A stretch of DNA of 64,000 nucleotides from Phycisphaerales bacterium (GTDB lineage Bacteria > Planctomycetota > Phycisphaerae > Phycisphaerales > UBA1924): NCBI GenBank assembly GCA_035627955.1, contig DASPKU010000011.1:62001-126000 (forward strand), written 5' to 3'. Below the pieces are notes generated by a model. It ran no database searches and was not told where the DNA came from. It worked only from the letters and a program-made list of their open reading frames with translations. Positions within the stretch are counted from its first letter, which is position 1. Every line of letters starts with the position of its first letter. Shown in pieces: positions 49,895-59,238 of the stretch. Position numbers and translations under genes: made by a program.

Positions 49895-50375
49895 TCACGC
49901 AACCAGCTTCGCCCGCAGCCTTGCGACCGCCGCGAGCACGTCGTCCCGCGCCGAGGCCGCCAGCATCCACCCCGGCAGCCGCGCGAGGTAGCTCCTGTTC
50001 ACCCGCTGCCCATTGACCACAACCCGCGGCCGGTGCGTCGCCGCGATGTAACTCTCAAGATCACCCAGCTGCCGCCCGTTGTACACCCACAGCGTCCGCC
50101 CGCGGCACGGCGTGACCAGCCACAACGGCAGCCGGAACACGATGTCGACCGCCTCGCGTCCCCACAAGAAGTTCGGCTTGCGCTGCTCCAGATGACCGCA
50201 CTGACACGTCAGGGTGAAGGGCCCCGACCACAGCGACCGCCGCTCGCCCCCCTTCCGATCCTCTTGGCGATGGAACCACCCGCGCGCGCCCCCTGCACCT
50301 TGGGCAGTGCACCAGGAACTCGTCCGCATAGGCGTACACCGAGCAACCCGAGTCGATGTGCCGTGCCTGCACCAT
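49895..50375 (-). pseudogene. Zinc-ribbon protein gene with a +1 frameshift in a C/G homopolymer
   Basis: The ATG at 50375, 5 nt after the carboxypeptidase stop, gives MVQARHIDSGCSVYAYADEF LVHCPRCRGRARVVP. After a run of six G on this strand (50247-50252) the frame must change to continue as RRSLWSGPFTLTCQCGHLEQ, then VFRLPLWLVTPCRGRTLWVY and RSYLARLPGWMLAASARDDV to the stop at 49895. Removing one G joins the halves into one protein of about 160 aa with CPRC and CQCG ribbons. This matches a known bacterial family that has YADEFLV..CP.C near the N-terminus and LPLWLqTPC.G.tLWayN later. As read, the gene is broken; phase variation or a sequencing error are alternatives. Confidence 0.75.
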
Positions 50376-50380
50376 GGTGC

Positions 50381-51955
50381 TCAGATCCCGTACACCGCCT
50401 CCGCCTTCTCGCGCAGGTGCCGCAGCAGCGGCTCCGCCGAGAGCTCCTTCCCCGTCACCTTCTTGCACAGCTCGCCCGCCAGGTAGCGGCGGCCATGCCG
50501 GTGGATGTTGGTGTTCAGCCATTCCTTCAGCTCGAGGAACTTGCCCTTGCTGATCTGCTTCTGCAGGTCGGGGATCTGCTCGTTGATCGTGTCCCACAGC
50601 TGCGCGGCGTACAGGTTCCCCAGCGTGTACGTCGGGAAATACCCGATGAGCCCGAAGCTCCAGTGCACATCCTGCAAACACCCGCGCCGATCATCCGGCA
50701 CGTCAACGCCCAGGTACTCCTTGTACCGCCGGTTCCACTCGCCCGGCACGTCCTTGACCGCCATGTCGCCGGCGATCAGCGCCCGCTCGATCTCGAAGCG
50801 GATCATCACGTGCATGTTGTACGTGCCCTCGTCGGCCTCCACGCGGATCAGGCTGGGCTGCGTGGTGTTGGTCGCCAGGTACAGGTCCTTGGGTGTGTAC
50901 TTGTCGAACTTCCTGGAGAGGTGCTTGACGATCTGCGGGTGCGCCCACTTCCAGAAGGCCTTGCTGCGGCCCACGAAGTTCTCCCACATCCGGGACTGGC
51001 TCTCGTGGATGCCGAGCGAGATCGCCTCCGCCAGGGGCTGGCCGAAGAGCGGGCCGTGCTTGTTCTTGGCGAGCTTGGGCAGCCCCTGCTCATACAGCCC
51101 GTGCCCGGCCTCGTGCATGGTGCCGTACAGGGCGTCGGTGAACTTCTCGTCGCGGTACCGCGTCGTGAGCCGCGTGTCGCCGGGCGCAAAGCCCGAGCAG
51201 AAGGGGTGCGTCGTCACGTCCAGCCGCCCGGCGGACAGGTCAAAGCCCATGTGCTCGAGCACCTTCTGCCCGAACTTGTGCTGGTCGGCAGGGTCACACG
51301 CGATGCTCAGCACCTTCGTGTTGACCTTCGTGCCCGACGCCTGCACCTGCTGGATCAGCTCCGTCAAGCTCGCCCGCAGCGGCGTGAATATCTTCTCGAC
51401 CTCCGCCGCCGTCATCCCCGGCTCGTACTCGTTCAGCAGCGCGTCGTACAGCTCGCCGCCTTTCGGCGCACCGTACGCCTCCGCCTTGCGGCGCGTCAGC
51501 GCCATCATCTTCTCAAGCCACGGCGCGAAGGCCGCGAAGTCCGACTTTTCGCGGGCGTGCTTCCACGCCTCCTGCGCCTGGCTGCCGGTGCGGGCGAGTT
51601 CGGCGACAAGCTCCGCCGGCAGCTTGGTCGCAAGGTCGTAGTCGCGACGGATCTCTCGCAGGTTCGCCGCCGACTCGCTGCCCGACTTATTGAGTGCCGA
51701 GTCCGACTCGCACGCGGCCAGCAGCTCGCCCATCCGCGGGCTGGTCTTCCGCTCGTGCACCAGCGCCGCCAGCATCGCCTGCTGCTCCGCCCGGTTCCCC
51801 GCCGCGGCCGCGGGCATGTACGTCTCCTGGTCCCAGCTCAGCAGCTGGCTGACCGCAGAAAGCGTGGCAACGTCGTACAGGGCCTTGCACAGCTCGCCGT
51901 AGGGGCTGGTGCTGTCCTTGGAAGCGGCAGAGGGCGCGGCGGCGGTAGCGGTCAT
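50381..51955 (-). CDS. M32 family metallocarboxypeptidase (Taq carboxypeptidase)
   Basis: 524 residues from the ATG at 51955 (GGAG 6 nt upstream). Zinc-site HEAGH (281-285) lies in LYGTMHEAGHGLYEQGLP, with the downstream Glu in IHESQSRMWENFVGRS. Other family phrases are LLSWDQETYMP at the N-terminus, DVTTHPFCSGFAPGDTRLTT, RVEADEGTYNMHVMIRFEIE and DVHWSFGLIGYFPTYTLGNL. It removes C-terminal residues (not Pro) from peptides in the cytoplasm. Full length for the family (about 500). Probably co-transcribed with the zinc-ribbon gene 5 nt downstream. Confidence 0.96.
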   Translation of the reverse strand: MTATAAAPSAASKDSTSPYGELCKALYDVATLSAVSQLLSWDQETYMPAAAAGNRAEQQAMLAALVHERKTSPRMGELLAACESDSALNKSGSESAANLREIRRDYDLATKLPAELVAELARTGSQAQEAWKHAREKSDFAAFAPWLEKMMALTRRKAEAYGAPKGGELYDALLNEYEPGMTAAEVEKIFTPLRASLTELIQQVQASGTKVNTKVLSIACDPADQHKFGQKVLEHMGFDLSAGRLDVTTHPFCSGFAPGDTRLTTRYRDEKFTDALYGTMHEAGHGLYEQGLPKLAKNKHGPLFGQPLAEAISLGIHESQSRMWENFVGRSKAFWKWAHPQIVKHLSRKFDKYTPKDLYLATNTTQPSLIRVEADEGTYNMHVMIRFEIERALIAGDMAVKDVPGEWNRRYKEYLGVDVPDDRRGCLQDVHWSFGLIGYFPTYTLGNLYAAQLWDTINEQIPDLQKQISKGKFLELKEWLNTNIHRHGRRYLAGELCKKVTGKELSAEPLLRHLREKAEAVYGI

Positions 51956-52104
51956 GCAGAACTCCAAAGTGTGCGGACGGGCAGTGTAGGTGGAGCGCCC
52001 CCGCGTGAGCAGGTCTTAACAATTTCGAAACAGTTGATTACGCGATCCGGTTATGCGACGATGCGCCCCGCCCCCGTCATGGAAAGAGTCAGGGAGGAAC
52101 CACG

Positions 52105-52680
52105 GTGAAGCAGGCGACCATCCAGGACGGCCCCGACGCGCCAGCGTCGCCCATCGTCGTCACCGAGTTCGACTCCCCGCTGGGCGGCATGGTCGCCGCC
52201 GCCACCGACGAGGGGGTCTGCCTGCTGGAGTTCAAGGACCGTCGCGCGCTCAAGACCGAGCTGCGCGACCTCCCAAAACTGACCCGGCGCGAGATCGCGC
52301 CCGCGGGAAGCAAGCTCCCCGGCCCGCTGGAGCAGCTGCTGCTGGAGCTGGCCGCGTACTTTGACGGCTCCCTCAAGCACTTCGACGTACCGCTGATGAC
52401 CCCCGGCACCGCGTGGGAGCAGAGCGTCTGGGGCGTGCTGCGGCGCGTGCCCTACGGAGTGACCCGCTCCTACGGAGAGGTCGCGGACGAGCTCGGCAAG
52501 CCCGGCGGCGCGCGGGCCGTGGGCCTGGCGAACGGCCGCAACCGCATCGCGATCGTCATCCCCTGCCACCGCATCATCAACAGCGACGGCGGCCTGCACG
52601 GCTACGGCGGCGGCCTCGACCGCAAGCGCTGGCTCCTCGAGCACGAAGCCCGCGGCGCACGCACCGTCCTGTTCTCGTGA
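52105..52680 (+). CDS. ogt: Methylated-DNA--[protein]-cysteine S-methyltransferase
   Basis: 191 residues with GTG start and GGGAGGA upstream. The active-site motif IVIPCHRIIN contains Cys154, which accepts the alkyl group from O6-methylguanine. Also visible: FDSPLGGMVAAATDEGVCLL at the N-terminal domain, TPGTAWEQSVWGVLRRVPYG VTRSYGEVAD (the recognition helix region with the conserved Tyr/Arg), and the C-terminal GLHGYGGGLDRKRWLLEHE. This is a suicidal DNA repair protein. Its stop is directly adjacent to, and convergent with, the kinase gene. Confidence 0.95.
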   Translation: MKQATIQDGPDAPASPIVVTEFDSPLGGMVAAATDEGVCLLEFKDRRALKTELRDLPKLTRREIAPAGSKLPGPLEQLLLELAAYFDGSLKHFDVPLMTPGTAWEQSVWGVLRRVPYGVTRSYGEVADELGKPGGARAVGLANGRNRIAIVIPCHRIINSDGGLHGYGGGLDRKRWLLEHEARGARTVLFS

Positions 52681-55161
52681 TTACGGCGCCTGCAGCTTCG
52701 CCAGATTGTTCTTCGCGTTCTTCGTCTGTGGGTGATCCGCGCCAACACGTGCAGTCAGTTCCGCGATCGCCGTGTTCAGCAGCGGCGCGCCCTCGTCCTT
52801 CCGCCCCTGCATCCACAGGCACCGGCCGAGATTGCCCATGTACGCGAACCGCAGCCAATGCTTCTCGGGGACGATGTTCTGCTCCGGCTGCGCGAGCTCG
52901 ACGGCTTTTCGCAGCCACGGCTCGGCGAGTGCAGGCCGGCCGGAGTTCATGTAGACGTTCGCGAGGTTGCCCATCGTGATGATGGTGTCCATGTGCCGCT
53001 CGCCGAGGGTGGCCGTGCGACGCTCGAGCACCTGCTTCATGTAGCGCTCGCCCTCCTCGCCCTGGCCCGAGCGGGAGAGCAGCGACCCGAGGTTGGACAT
53101 CGAGACGAGCGTGTGCGCGTGGTCGGCGCCGAGCGCCCTCCCTCGCCGCTCGACGATCTCGCGCCAGAGGATGAGCGCGTCGTCGGTGCGGCCGAGGTTC
53201 TCGACGGCGAAGGCCAAGTTGTGCTGCAGGGTGAGCGTGGTCGGGTGGTCAGGGCCGCGGACTTTAACCGAGGACTCGTAGGCCTCGCGGAGCGGCTTCT
53301 CGGCGTCGGCGAAGTGGCCTTGGTCCATGTGGAGCGTGGCCAGGTTGCTGAGGACGACGATGGTCTCGCGGTGGTCCTTGCCGCTCACGCGGGTGCGGTC
53401 GGCGAGGACCTGCTCGTACAGTTCCTGCGCCTGCGCGTACCGCGCCTGCGAGTGCAGCAGCGAGGCGAGGTTGTTGCGGAGGGCAAGGATGGTCTCGGGG
53501 TCCGTGTCGGCGCCCGCACTGGCAAGGGCCGCGCGGTACGTGGACTCGGCCTCGTCGAGCTTGTTGAGCAGTCGGCAACAGACCCCCAGGTCGTTGCGGG
53601 CGAGGATGGTGCTCTTGTGGGCGGGGCCCAGCACGGTGTCCATGCGGGCGATCAGAAAGCGCAGCAGCGGCTCGGCCTCCTGCAGCTTGGACTGCTGGAG
53701 CATCGCGTCGTAGACGTTGGCCTCGTACTCGAGCGTCTTGGGGTGGTCGGGCCCCATCTCCTCATGGTTCTGGGCGATGTGGAGCGCGGCGCGGGAATGA
53801 TGCTCGCTCTGGGGGAAGAGGCCCAGCGCGGCGTACGCGCGGGCGATGGTGGCGTGCATGTCCGCGAGCGCGGCCTGGTCGTGCTTCAGGTCCTGGTCGA
53901 CCGTCGCCGCTGCGCGGTCGAGGATGGTGACGACGCGGACGTCGCGCCCGCTCTCGTGGGCCTCGGGGTCGGCGGCGTGGAGCATCTGGGTGAGGAACCT
54001 GAGGTTGTTCTCGGCATGGATGGAGGCCTGCTGGGCGCGGTCGCGCTCGAGCGCGGCGGTGTCGGCGTACCGCATCACCGCGACGAGCGAGAGGCTGGAG
54101 ACGATGAGCACGACGGCGCCCGCCCAGGCGAGCACACGGTAGCGCACAGCCTGCCGGCGCATCGTGTTCCACATCGACTCGCGCTTGGCGGCGATGGGCT
54201 CGCCCGCGAGGTAGCGGCGGAGGTCCAGGGCGAGCTCCGCGGCGGTCTGGTACCGCTCGGCGGGCTCTTTGGCGAGGCACTTGGCGGTGATGACCTCTAG
54301 GTCCTCGTGGATGTCGGCGCGGACCTTGCGCAGCGGCGTGGGTGGAGCGCCGGCGATGTTGTTGAGGGCGGTGCGGATGTCGCTCTTGACGTCGTAGGGG
54401 AACTCGCCGGTCAGGAGCTGGTGGAGCACGACACCCAGAGAGTAAATATCGGTGCGGGTGTCGATCTGGGCGTGGCGGCCCAGGGCCTGCTCGGGGCTGG
54501 ACCAGGGGAGGGAGCCGAGGAACGCGCCGGTGGCGGTGATCTCGGTAAGGTCGCGGGTCGAGGCGGTCGCAAGGCCGAAGTCGAGGATGGTGGGCGTGCC
54601 GTCCCTGGAGAGGCGGATGTTGGAAGGCTTGAGGTCGCGGTGGATGACGGCGTGGAGGTGGGCGTGGTTGAGGGCCTCGGCGACGCGGGCGATGAGGTCG
54701 GCGATGAGGCGCTGGTCGCGGTTGTTCCTGACGGCGACGGCGTCGAGCGTCTCGCCCTCGACCCATTCCATGGTGAGGTAGAGGCGCCCGTCGGGCGTGG
54801 CCCCGCTGTCGTAGACGCGGACGACGCCTGGGTGGCGGAGGGCCGCGGCGAGCTCGACCTCGCGCTCGAAACGGCGGCGGGCGTTGTGGGAGGTCAGCGC
54901 GGTCGGGTGCAGGACCTTGACGGCGACCGGCCGGCGGGTGGGCGTGTGGGTGGCGGAGTAGACGATGCCCTGGCCGCCGCGCTGCACCTCGGCCATGCCG
55001 GTGTAGTTGGGGAGCGTGGGCGTGGCGTCGACGGTGATGCGGGCGCGCCGGAGCTCGGTCAGCAGCTCGTTCTCGTCGAGGAACCACTGCGAGTTGGACC
55101 CGAGACTCGAGCGGTCCACGCTCGAGGTCGCGTCGACGGGGTTGTGGGCAGCGCGGTCCAT
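52681..55161 (-). CDS. Transmembrane Ser/Thr protein kinase with C-terminal TPR (kinesin light-chain-like) repeats
   Basis: 826 residues. The kinase domain (about 50-320) has a Gly-loop RGGQGIVYSA (61-70), Lys82 in VAVKVLHP, the catalytic loop HRDLKPSNIRL (174-184), DFGLA (194-198) and LPWSSPEQALGRHAQIDTRT DIYSLGV. A membrane helix at 343-363 follows (VLAWAGAVVLIVSSLSLVAV). The C-terminal half holds about ten TPRs (HPGTTLTLQHNLAFAVENLG-type units, LGADHAHTLVSMSNLGSLL). In planctomycetes such kinases pair with an ECF sigma factor; here one lies 46 bp upstream on the same strand. The TPR half is probably outside the cytoplasm, acting as sensor or partner-binding (inference). Confidence 0.95.
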   Translation of the reverse strand: MDRAAHNPVDATSSVDRSSLGSNSQWFLDENELLTELRRARITVDATPTLPNYTGMAEVQRGGQGIVYSATHTPTRRPVAVKVLHPTALTSHNARRRFEREVELAAALRHPGVVRVYDSGATPDGRLYLTMEWVEGETLDAVAVRNNRDQRLIADLIARVAEALNHAHLHAVIHRDLKPSNIRLSRDGTPTILDFGLATASTRDLTEITATGAFLGSLPWSSPEQALGRHAQIDTRTDIYSLGVVLHQLLTGEFPYDVKSDIRTALNNIAGAPPTPLRKVRADIHEDLEVITAKCLAKEPAERYQTAAELALDLRRYLAGEPIAAKRESMWNTMRRQAVRYRVLAWAGAVVLIVSSLSLVAVMRYADTAALERDRAQQASIHAENNLRFLTQMLHAADPEAHESGRDVRVVTILDRAAATVDQDLKHDQAALADMHATIARAYAALGLFPQSEHHSRAALHIAQNHEEMGPDHPKTLEYEANVYDAMLQQSKLQEAEPLLRFLIARMDTVLGPAHKSTILARNDLGVCCRLLNKLDEAESTYRAALASAGADTDPETILALRNNLASLLHSQARYAQAQELYEQVLADRTRVSGKDHRETIVVLSNLATLHMDQGHFADAEKPLREAYESSVKVRGPDHPTTLTLQHNLAFAVENLGRTDDALILWREIVERRGRALGADHAHTLVSMSNLGSLLSRSGQGEEGERYMKQVLERRTATLGERHMDTIITMGNLANVYMNSGRPALAEPWLRKAVELAQPEQNIVPEKHWLRFAYMGNLGRCLWMQGRKDEGAPLLNTAIAELTARVGADHPQTKNAKNNLAKLQAP

Positions 55162-55207
55162 GCACTACAAGTGGGCTGATCGGGGCGTGTTGCTGAAAGG
55201 TTTTCGC

Positions 55208-55792
55208 TCAGCCCTCTTCTTCGACCTGCTGGCGGATGAGGGCGGAGAGGCGGCGGGAGATGCGGCTCTTGGCCTGGTAGACGCTGTCGACCGAGATGTT
55301 GAGGGCATCGGCCACGTTTTGCGCCGGCTCGCCGCGGAGGGCGTTGCGCTCGAATGCCTGGCGGTCGCTGTGCGAGAACTCGGCCTCGATGGTCTTGAGG
55401 GCGCGGCGGAGGTGGTACTGGCGCCACTCGGATTCCCAGAGTGCCTCGTCGGCCTCGTCGGCGGGCGTGCCGGTGGAGCCGACAGCAGATAGGCGTGCAT
55501 GCCGCGGGTTCTGAAGGAGCTTTTTGGAGATCGCGTGGACGACGACGGTCTTGAGGTAGGAGCGGAACTTGCCCTTGGAGGGGTCGTAGCGGAAGCCGGG
55601 CATCGACTTGGTGAGGGAGAGGAGCACGTCCTGAAGAGTGTCCTCGGTGTCGGCGTCGCTGAGGCCGCGGAGGTGACAGAAGCGGCGGATGAGGTCGGCA
55701 TAGCGCTCCACGAACTCGGCCCAGGCAGTCGGGTCCTGGGAGTCGGCCAGCCTCGCGAGGAGGATGGATTGTGTGGCGGAGTGCGAGAGCAT
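55208..55792 (-). CDS. ECF-type RNA polymerase sigma factor
   Basis: 194 residues. Region 2: WAEFVERYADLIRRFCHLRG, LSDADTEDTLQDVLLSLTKS, then FRSYLKTVVVHAI. Region 4: LRRALKTIEAEFSHSDRQAF, PAQNVADALNISVDSVYQAK SRISRRL, the helix-turn-helix that reads -35. The start is the ATG at 55792. It lies 46 bp before the Ser/Thr kinase gene, an arrangement known for kinase-linked ECF groups of planctomycetes, where the kinase takes the place of an anti-sigma factor. Phosphorylation control is inferred from that context. Confidence 0.93.
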   Translation of the reverse strand: MLSHSATQSILLARLADSQDPTAWAEFVERYADLIRRFCHLRGLSDADTEDTLQDVLLSLTKSMPGFRYDPSKGKFRSYLKTVVVHAISKKLLQNPRHARLSAVGSTGTPADEADEALWESEWRQYHLRRALKTIEAEFSHSDRQAFERNALRGEPAQNVADALNISVDSVYQAKSRISRRLSALIRQQVEEEG

Positions 55793-56010
55793 TGCGGGGG
55801 TAGATTATCCGAGAAAGCCCCGAACGGCAGGTGTTTTTTGCGGGTTGAGGCCCGGTAACGGGGGAGTGCGGGGCGGATTGGCGGGCCTCGGACGGGGGAT
55901 TTTATTTTTCGTCGCCTGCTGTCAGGAGAGGTGCGCGGTCGCTCTACGGCCTTCCGCGGGGGCCGCGAGGTTTCGTCGGCCCCGCTCGACACGGCACAAG
56001 GAGATCGGCA

Positions 56011-58842
56011 ATGAAGGTGCGCGCTCAGCGGGCGGCGGTTGTGGCATTGGCGGCGGGCGGGGCAGTGGCGGGGGTGACGCGGGCGGACTTCACGTTTGCG
56101 CCCTACTGCAACAACAACTGGTACCAGGATTGTGCGCCGGGCCCGCAGTGCAGCGGGGGCGGGTGGGTGCACTACAACAACTGGGGCTACACGGGTTGCA
56201 GCTCCGGGCTGCCAACCCCGGGCACGGCGGATGTGGTGCATCTCGGCGGAGCGTCGGTGGTGGTGAACGGGAATGTGAACGTCGGCGCGCTGGACATGAC
56301 GAGCGCGGCCGTGATGGACATCCACAGCGGCGACTTCCGCGTGGTGCAGCCGGTCACGAACACGGGCACGATGCGGATGGTGGGGGCGAACCTGACGTGG
56401 TCGGGGACCTACAACAACCAGGGAACCATCGTGGACATCAGCGGGTACGGGCGCTCGCTGGAGGCGTTCACCCTCAACAACAGCGGGACGCTGGAGTTCC
56501 AGAACAGCTACTGGGCGCCGGGCGCGGGCGGGGCGCTGGTGACGAACACGGGGCTGCTGAAGAAGACGACGGGGTCCAACGCGCAGCTGTTCATGAACCT
56601 GAACCAGCAGGGAGCGGTGCAGGTCGAGGGCGGGGGGCTGTTTCTGCGGAACAACACGGTGACATCGACACCAGCGGCGGCGTACAGCGTGGGCGCGGGC
56701 ACGCTGCTGCAGTTCGAGAACATGGCCGTGTCTGGCCAGTTCAACGGCACGAACGCGGGCGCGGTGCGGATGCACGGCGCGATCGCGGTGAGCGGCAACA
56801 CCGCGTTCAACATCACGGGCAATCCGCTCGAGTGGCACATGGGCAGCATCAACACCGGGCCGTCGACGTTCACGAACCAGGGGCTGCTGGTCCTGAACGG
56901 GGCCAACCTGACGTTGAACGGGACGTTCGTGAACAGCGGAACGTGGATGGACACGAGCGGGTACGGGCGGGCGTTCCAGAACGCGACGTTCACCAATCAC
57001 GGCACGCTGGAGTTCCGGAACACGTACTGGGCGCCCGAGGGCGGGGCGCTGCTCACCAACAACGGGACAATCCTGAAGACCACCGGCTCCAACGCGCAGA
57101 TGTTCCTGCCCACCGTCAACAACGGGGGTGTGAGCGTGCAGGAGGGGTGGGCGTACTGGCGGAACACGACGCTGAACTCAACGCCCGCGTCGAGCTGGAC
57201 GATCGGCGCGGCGGGGCTTGAGCTGGGGAACATGACCCTGAGCGGGCGGTTCGGGGTGTCGAACAACGGCACGTTCCGGGGCAGCGGGCCGCTGGCGCTC
57301 TCTGCTGACACCACGATCAACTCGGCGCCCAACGCGTTTGAGTGGCACGGCAACGACCTGAACACCGGGCCGTACACGCTGACGAACCAGGGGCGAATGG
57401 TGCTCAATGGGGCGAACACGGACCTCCGCGGCACGATTGTGAACACCGGCACGCTGTCGGACACGAGCGGGTACGGGCGCACATTCGTCAACGCGACGTT
57501 GACGAACAGCGGCGTGCTGGAGTGGCACAACACCTACTGGGTGGGCAGCGGCTCGCAGGTGGTGAACAACGGTGTGCTGCGCAAGCTCACGGGCGCGAAC
57601 GCCCAGATCTTCTTGCCATTCGTGAACAACGCCAGCGTTGATCTGCAGCAGGGGAACACGTACTTCCGCGGGCTGGTGACATCATCCCCCGCGGGCAGCT
57701 GGACGGTGGGGTCCGCGGGGCTGCTGTTCGAGAACGCCACCCTGCGCGGGCAGTACACGGGCGTGAACAGCGGGTCGGTGTGGGTGACGGGCGGGCTCTC
57801 ACTCGCGGACGACACCACGCTCACCTTCGGCGGCAACCCGGTGCAGGTGCAGGCCGGCGCGATCAACACGGGCCCGCACACCCTGACGAACGCGGGGCAG
57901 ATGGTGTGGAACGGGGCCAACCTCACCCTGACCGGCACGCTGCACAACACCGGCACGCTGGTGGAGCAGAGCGGGTACGGCCGGATGTTCGAGAACTTCA
58001 CGTTCACCAACAGCGGGACGGTCGAGTTCCAGAACACCTACTGGGCGGCGGGCAGCGGGGCGAAGGTGTTCAACAACACGGCCACGGCCCGGAAGACCAC
58101 GGGGGGGAACGCGCAGTTCTTCTTCCCGATCGAGAACTCGGGCGGGTTTGAGCTGCTGGGCGGCTGGACGTACTTCCACGGCGGGCTCCTCCAGACCGCG
58201 GGCGTAACGCAGTTGTCGGGCGGCGGGATCGGCGGCGGATCGGTGACGCTGGCGGGCGGGCGGCTTGAGGGAGCCGGCAGCGTGCAAGCGGTGGTGACTA
58301 ACAACGCGGGCGTGCTGGGCGCGGGCGTCGGGTCGGGCCCGGGCGGCGCGGGCGAGATTACGATCCACTCCAACTACACGCAGACCTCGGGCGGCACGTT
58401 TGAGGTGGACCTGGCGGGGCCGGTGCAGACCACGCAGTACGACCACGTGCGGGTGACGGGGAACGCGTCGATCGCGGGCAAGCTGCGGGTGAAGTGGAGT
58501 TCGGCCGCGCCGCTGGGGACCACGTACCGGGTGCTGGATGTGAACGGCACTCTGACGGGCGAGTTCGGACAGATCGAGGAGCCGGATGCGCCGTACTCGA
58601 GCACGGTGGCCGCGAGCTATGACGCGCATGGGGTGACGCTGACGGTGGTGCAGCGGTGCGGGTCGAGCGACTACAACGCCGACGGCGACTATGGCACGGA
58701 CCAGGACATCGAGGCGTTCTTCGCGTGCCTGGGCGGGACGTGCTGCGAGGGGTGCCACTCGGACTTCAACTACGACGGGGACATCGGCACAGACCAGGAC
58801 ATCGAGGCGTTCTTCCGCGTGCTGGGGGGCGGGGGCTGCTGA
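56011..58842 (+). CDS. Large secreted four-repeat protein with dockerin-like C-terminus
   Basis: 943 residues; AAGGAG lies 8-9 nt before the ATG. Signal peptide MKVRAQRAAVVALAAGGAVA GVTRA. Four repeats of about 155 residues each carry SGYGR, then NSGTLEFQNSYWAPG-like and TGSNAQ phrases (FTLNNSGTLEFQNSYW; FTNHGTLEFRNTYW; LTNSGVLEWHNTYW; FTNSGTVEFQNTYW). They are Asn/Gly/Thr-rich beta strands, likely a beta-solenoid. An autotransporter-like stretch follows (LAGPVQTTQYDHVRVTGNAS). The C-terminus (bases 58657-58839) has DYNADGDYGTDQDIEAFF and DFNYDGDIGTDQDIEAFF with Cys pairs, nearly identical to the tail of the 7139 gene. Surface adhesin or cell-wall structural role likely. Confidence 0.88.
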   Translation: MKVRAQRAAVVALAAGGAVAGVTRADFTFAPYCNNNWYQDCAPGPQCSGGGWVHYNNWGYTGCSSGLPTPGTADVVHLGGASVVVNGNVNVGALDMTSAAVMDIHSGDFRVVQPVTNTGTMRMVGANLTWSGTYNNQGTIVDISGYGRSLEAFTLNNSGTLEFQNSYWAPGAGGALVTNTGLLKKTTGSNAQLFMNLNQQGAVQVEGGGLFLRNNTVTSTPAAAYSVGAGTLLQFENMAVSGQFNGTNAGAVRMHGAIAVSGNTAFNITGNPLEWHMGSINTGPSTFTNQGLLVLNGANLTLNGTFVNSGTWMDTSGYGRAFQNATFTNHGTLEFRNTYWAPEGGALLTNNGTILKTTGSNAQMFLPTVNNGGVSVQEGWAYWRNTTLNSTPASSWTIGAAGLELGNMTLSGRFGVSNNGTFRGSGPLALSADTTINSAPNAFEWHGNDLNTGPYTLTNQGRMVLNGANTDLRGTIVNTGTLSDTSGYGRTFVNATLTNSGVLEWHNTYWVGSGSQVVNNGVLRKLTGANAQIFLPFVNNASVDLQQGNTYFRGLVTSSPAGSWTVGSAGLLFENATLRGQYTGVNSGSVWVTGGLSLADDTTLTFGGNPVQVQAGAINTGPHTLTNAGQMVWNGANLTLTGTLHNTGTLVEQSGYGRMFENFTFTNSGTVEFQNTYWAAGSGAKVFNNTATARKTTGGNAQFFFPIENSGGFELLGGWTYFHGGLLQTAGVTQLSGGGIGGGSVTLAGGRLEGAGSVQAVVTNNAGVLGAGVGSGPGGAGEITIHSNYTQTSGGTFEVDLAGPVQTTQYDHVRVTGNASIAGKLRVKWSSAAPLGTTYRVLDVNGTLTGEFGQIEEPDAPYSSTVAASYDAHGVTLTVVQRCGSSDYNADGDYGTDQDIEAFFACLGGTCCEGCHSDFNYDGDIGTDQDIEAFFRVLGGGGC

Positions 58843-58868
58843 GGTTTTTTAGTGATTGAGGGAGGAGG

Positions 58869-58904
58869 GGCCGCCCGTGCTGTGCGCGGGCGGCCTTTGT
58901 TTTT
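58869..58904 (+). terminator. Intrinsic terminator of the 56011 gene
   Basis: GGCCGCCCG (58869-58877) pairs with CGGGCGGCC (58887-58895), followed by TTTGTTTTT. Confidence 0.85.
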
Positions 58905-58912
58905 GAACGCGA

Positions 58913-59145
58913 AGGGGGCGGAGGCGCGAAGTGGAAGGCGGGTACGCGGAGTTGCGCGGAAGGGCGGAGTTTCGCGGAGGGGGGAAGGGAGTTGGAACGC
59001 GGAGGGGGAAGCAGGTTGGAACGCGAAGGGCGCGAAGGGGAGCGAAGGTGCGAAGAGGAAGGCGGGTACGCGGAGGTGCGCGGAAGGGCGGGGTTCGCGG
59101 AGGGAGGGGGAGTTTGAACGCTTAGAGCGCGAAGGGGGAAGGCTT
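58913..59145. repeat. CGCGGAG-type repeats (inverse orientation of the CTCCGCG family), expanded array
   Basis: At least two rounds of AACGCGAAGGG...GCGCGGAAGGGCGGAG TTCGCGGAGG. This is the longest stretch of this repeat in the window. Confidence 0.65.
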
Positions 59146-59226
59146 GGAGGCATTGAGACAATGGGCGAACGGGATTTGTGCGCACGAACCCGCGACTTCG
59201 GCGAGGACGCCTCAGTCCCGGCGTCG

Positions 59227-59232
59227 TAGGAT
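59227..59232 (+). promoter_or_regulatory. -10-like TAGGAT, 6 nt before ATG 59239
   Basis: TAGGAT-CGGGGC-ATG, leaderless-type layout. Confidence 0.4.
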
Positions 59233-59238
59233 CGGGGC

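Larger units (their letters stand above)
58843..59238. other. Intergenic: terminator plus long run of CGCGGAG/CGAAGGG repeats
   Basis: 396 bp. After the terminator at 58869-58904 it is built of repeated CGCGAAGGGG, GCGCGGAAGGGCGGAGTTTC and GGAACGCG phrases, the reverse-orientation version of the CTCCGCG repeat family. No gene is supported. Confidence 0.65.

Noticed and set aside
49304-52108. 934-residue plus-strand frame running through the zinc-ribbon and M32 carboxypeptidase genes
   Set aside because: Only the first about 130 codons look like protein. The rest is antisense to two well-supported genes and has no domain sense.
55165-57000. 611-residue minus-strand frame across the sigma factor and secreted protein genes
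   Set aside because: It overlaps the true sigma gene in another frame and is antisense to the signal-peptide region of the 56011 gene; no motifs.
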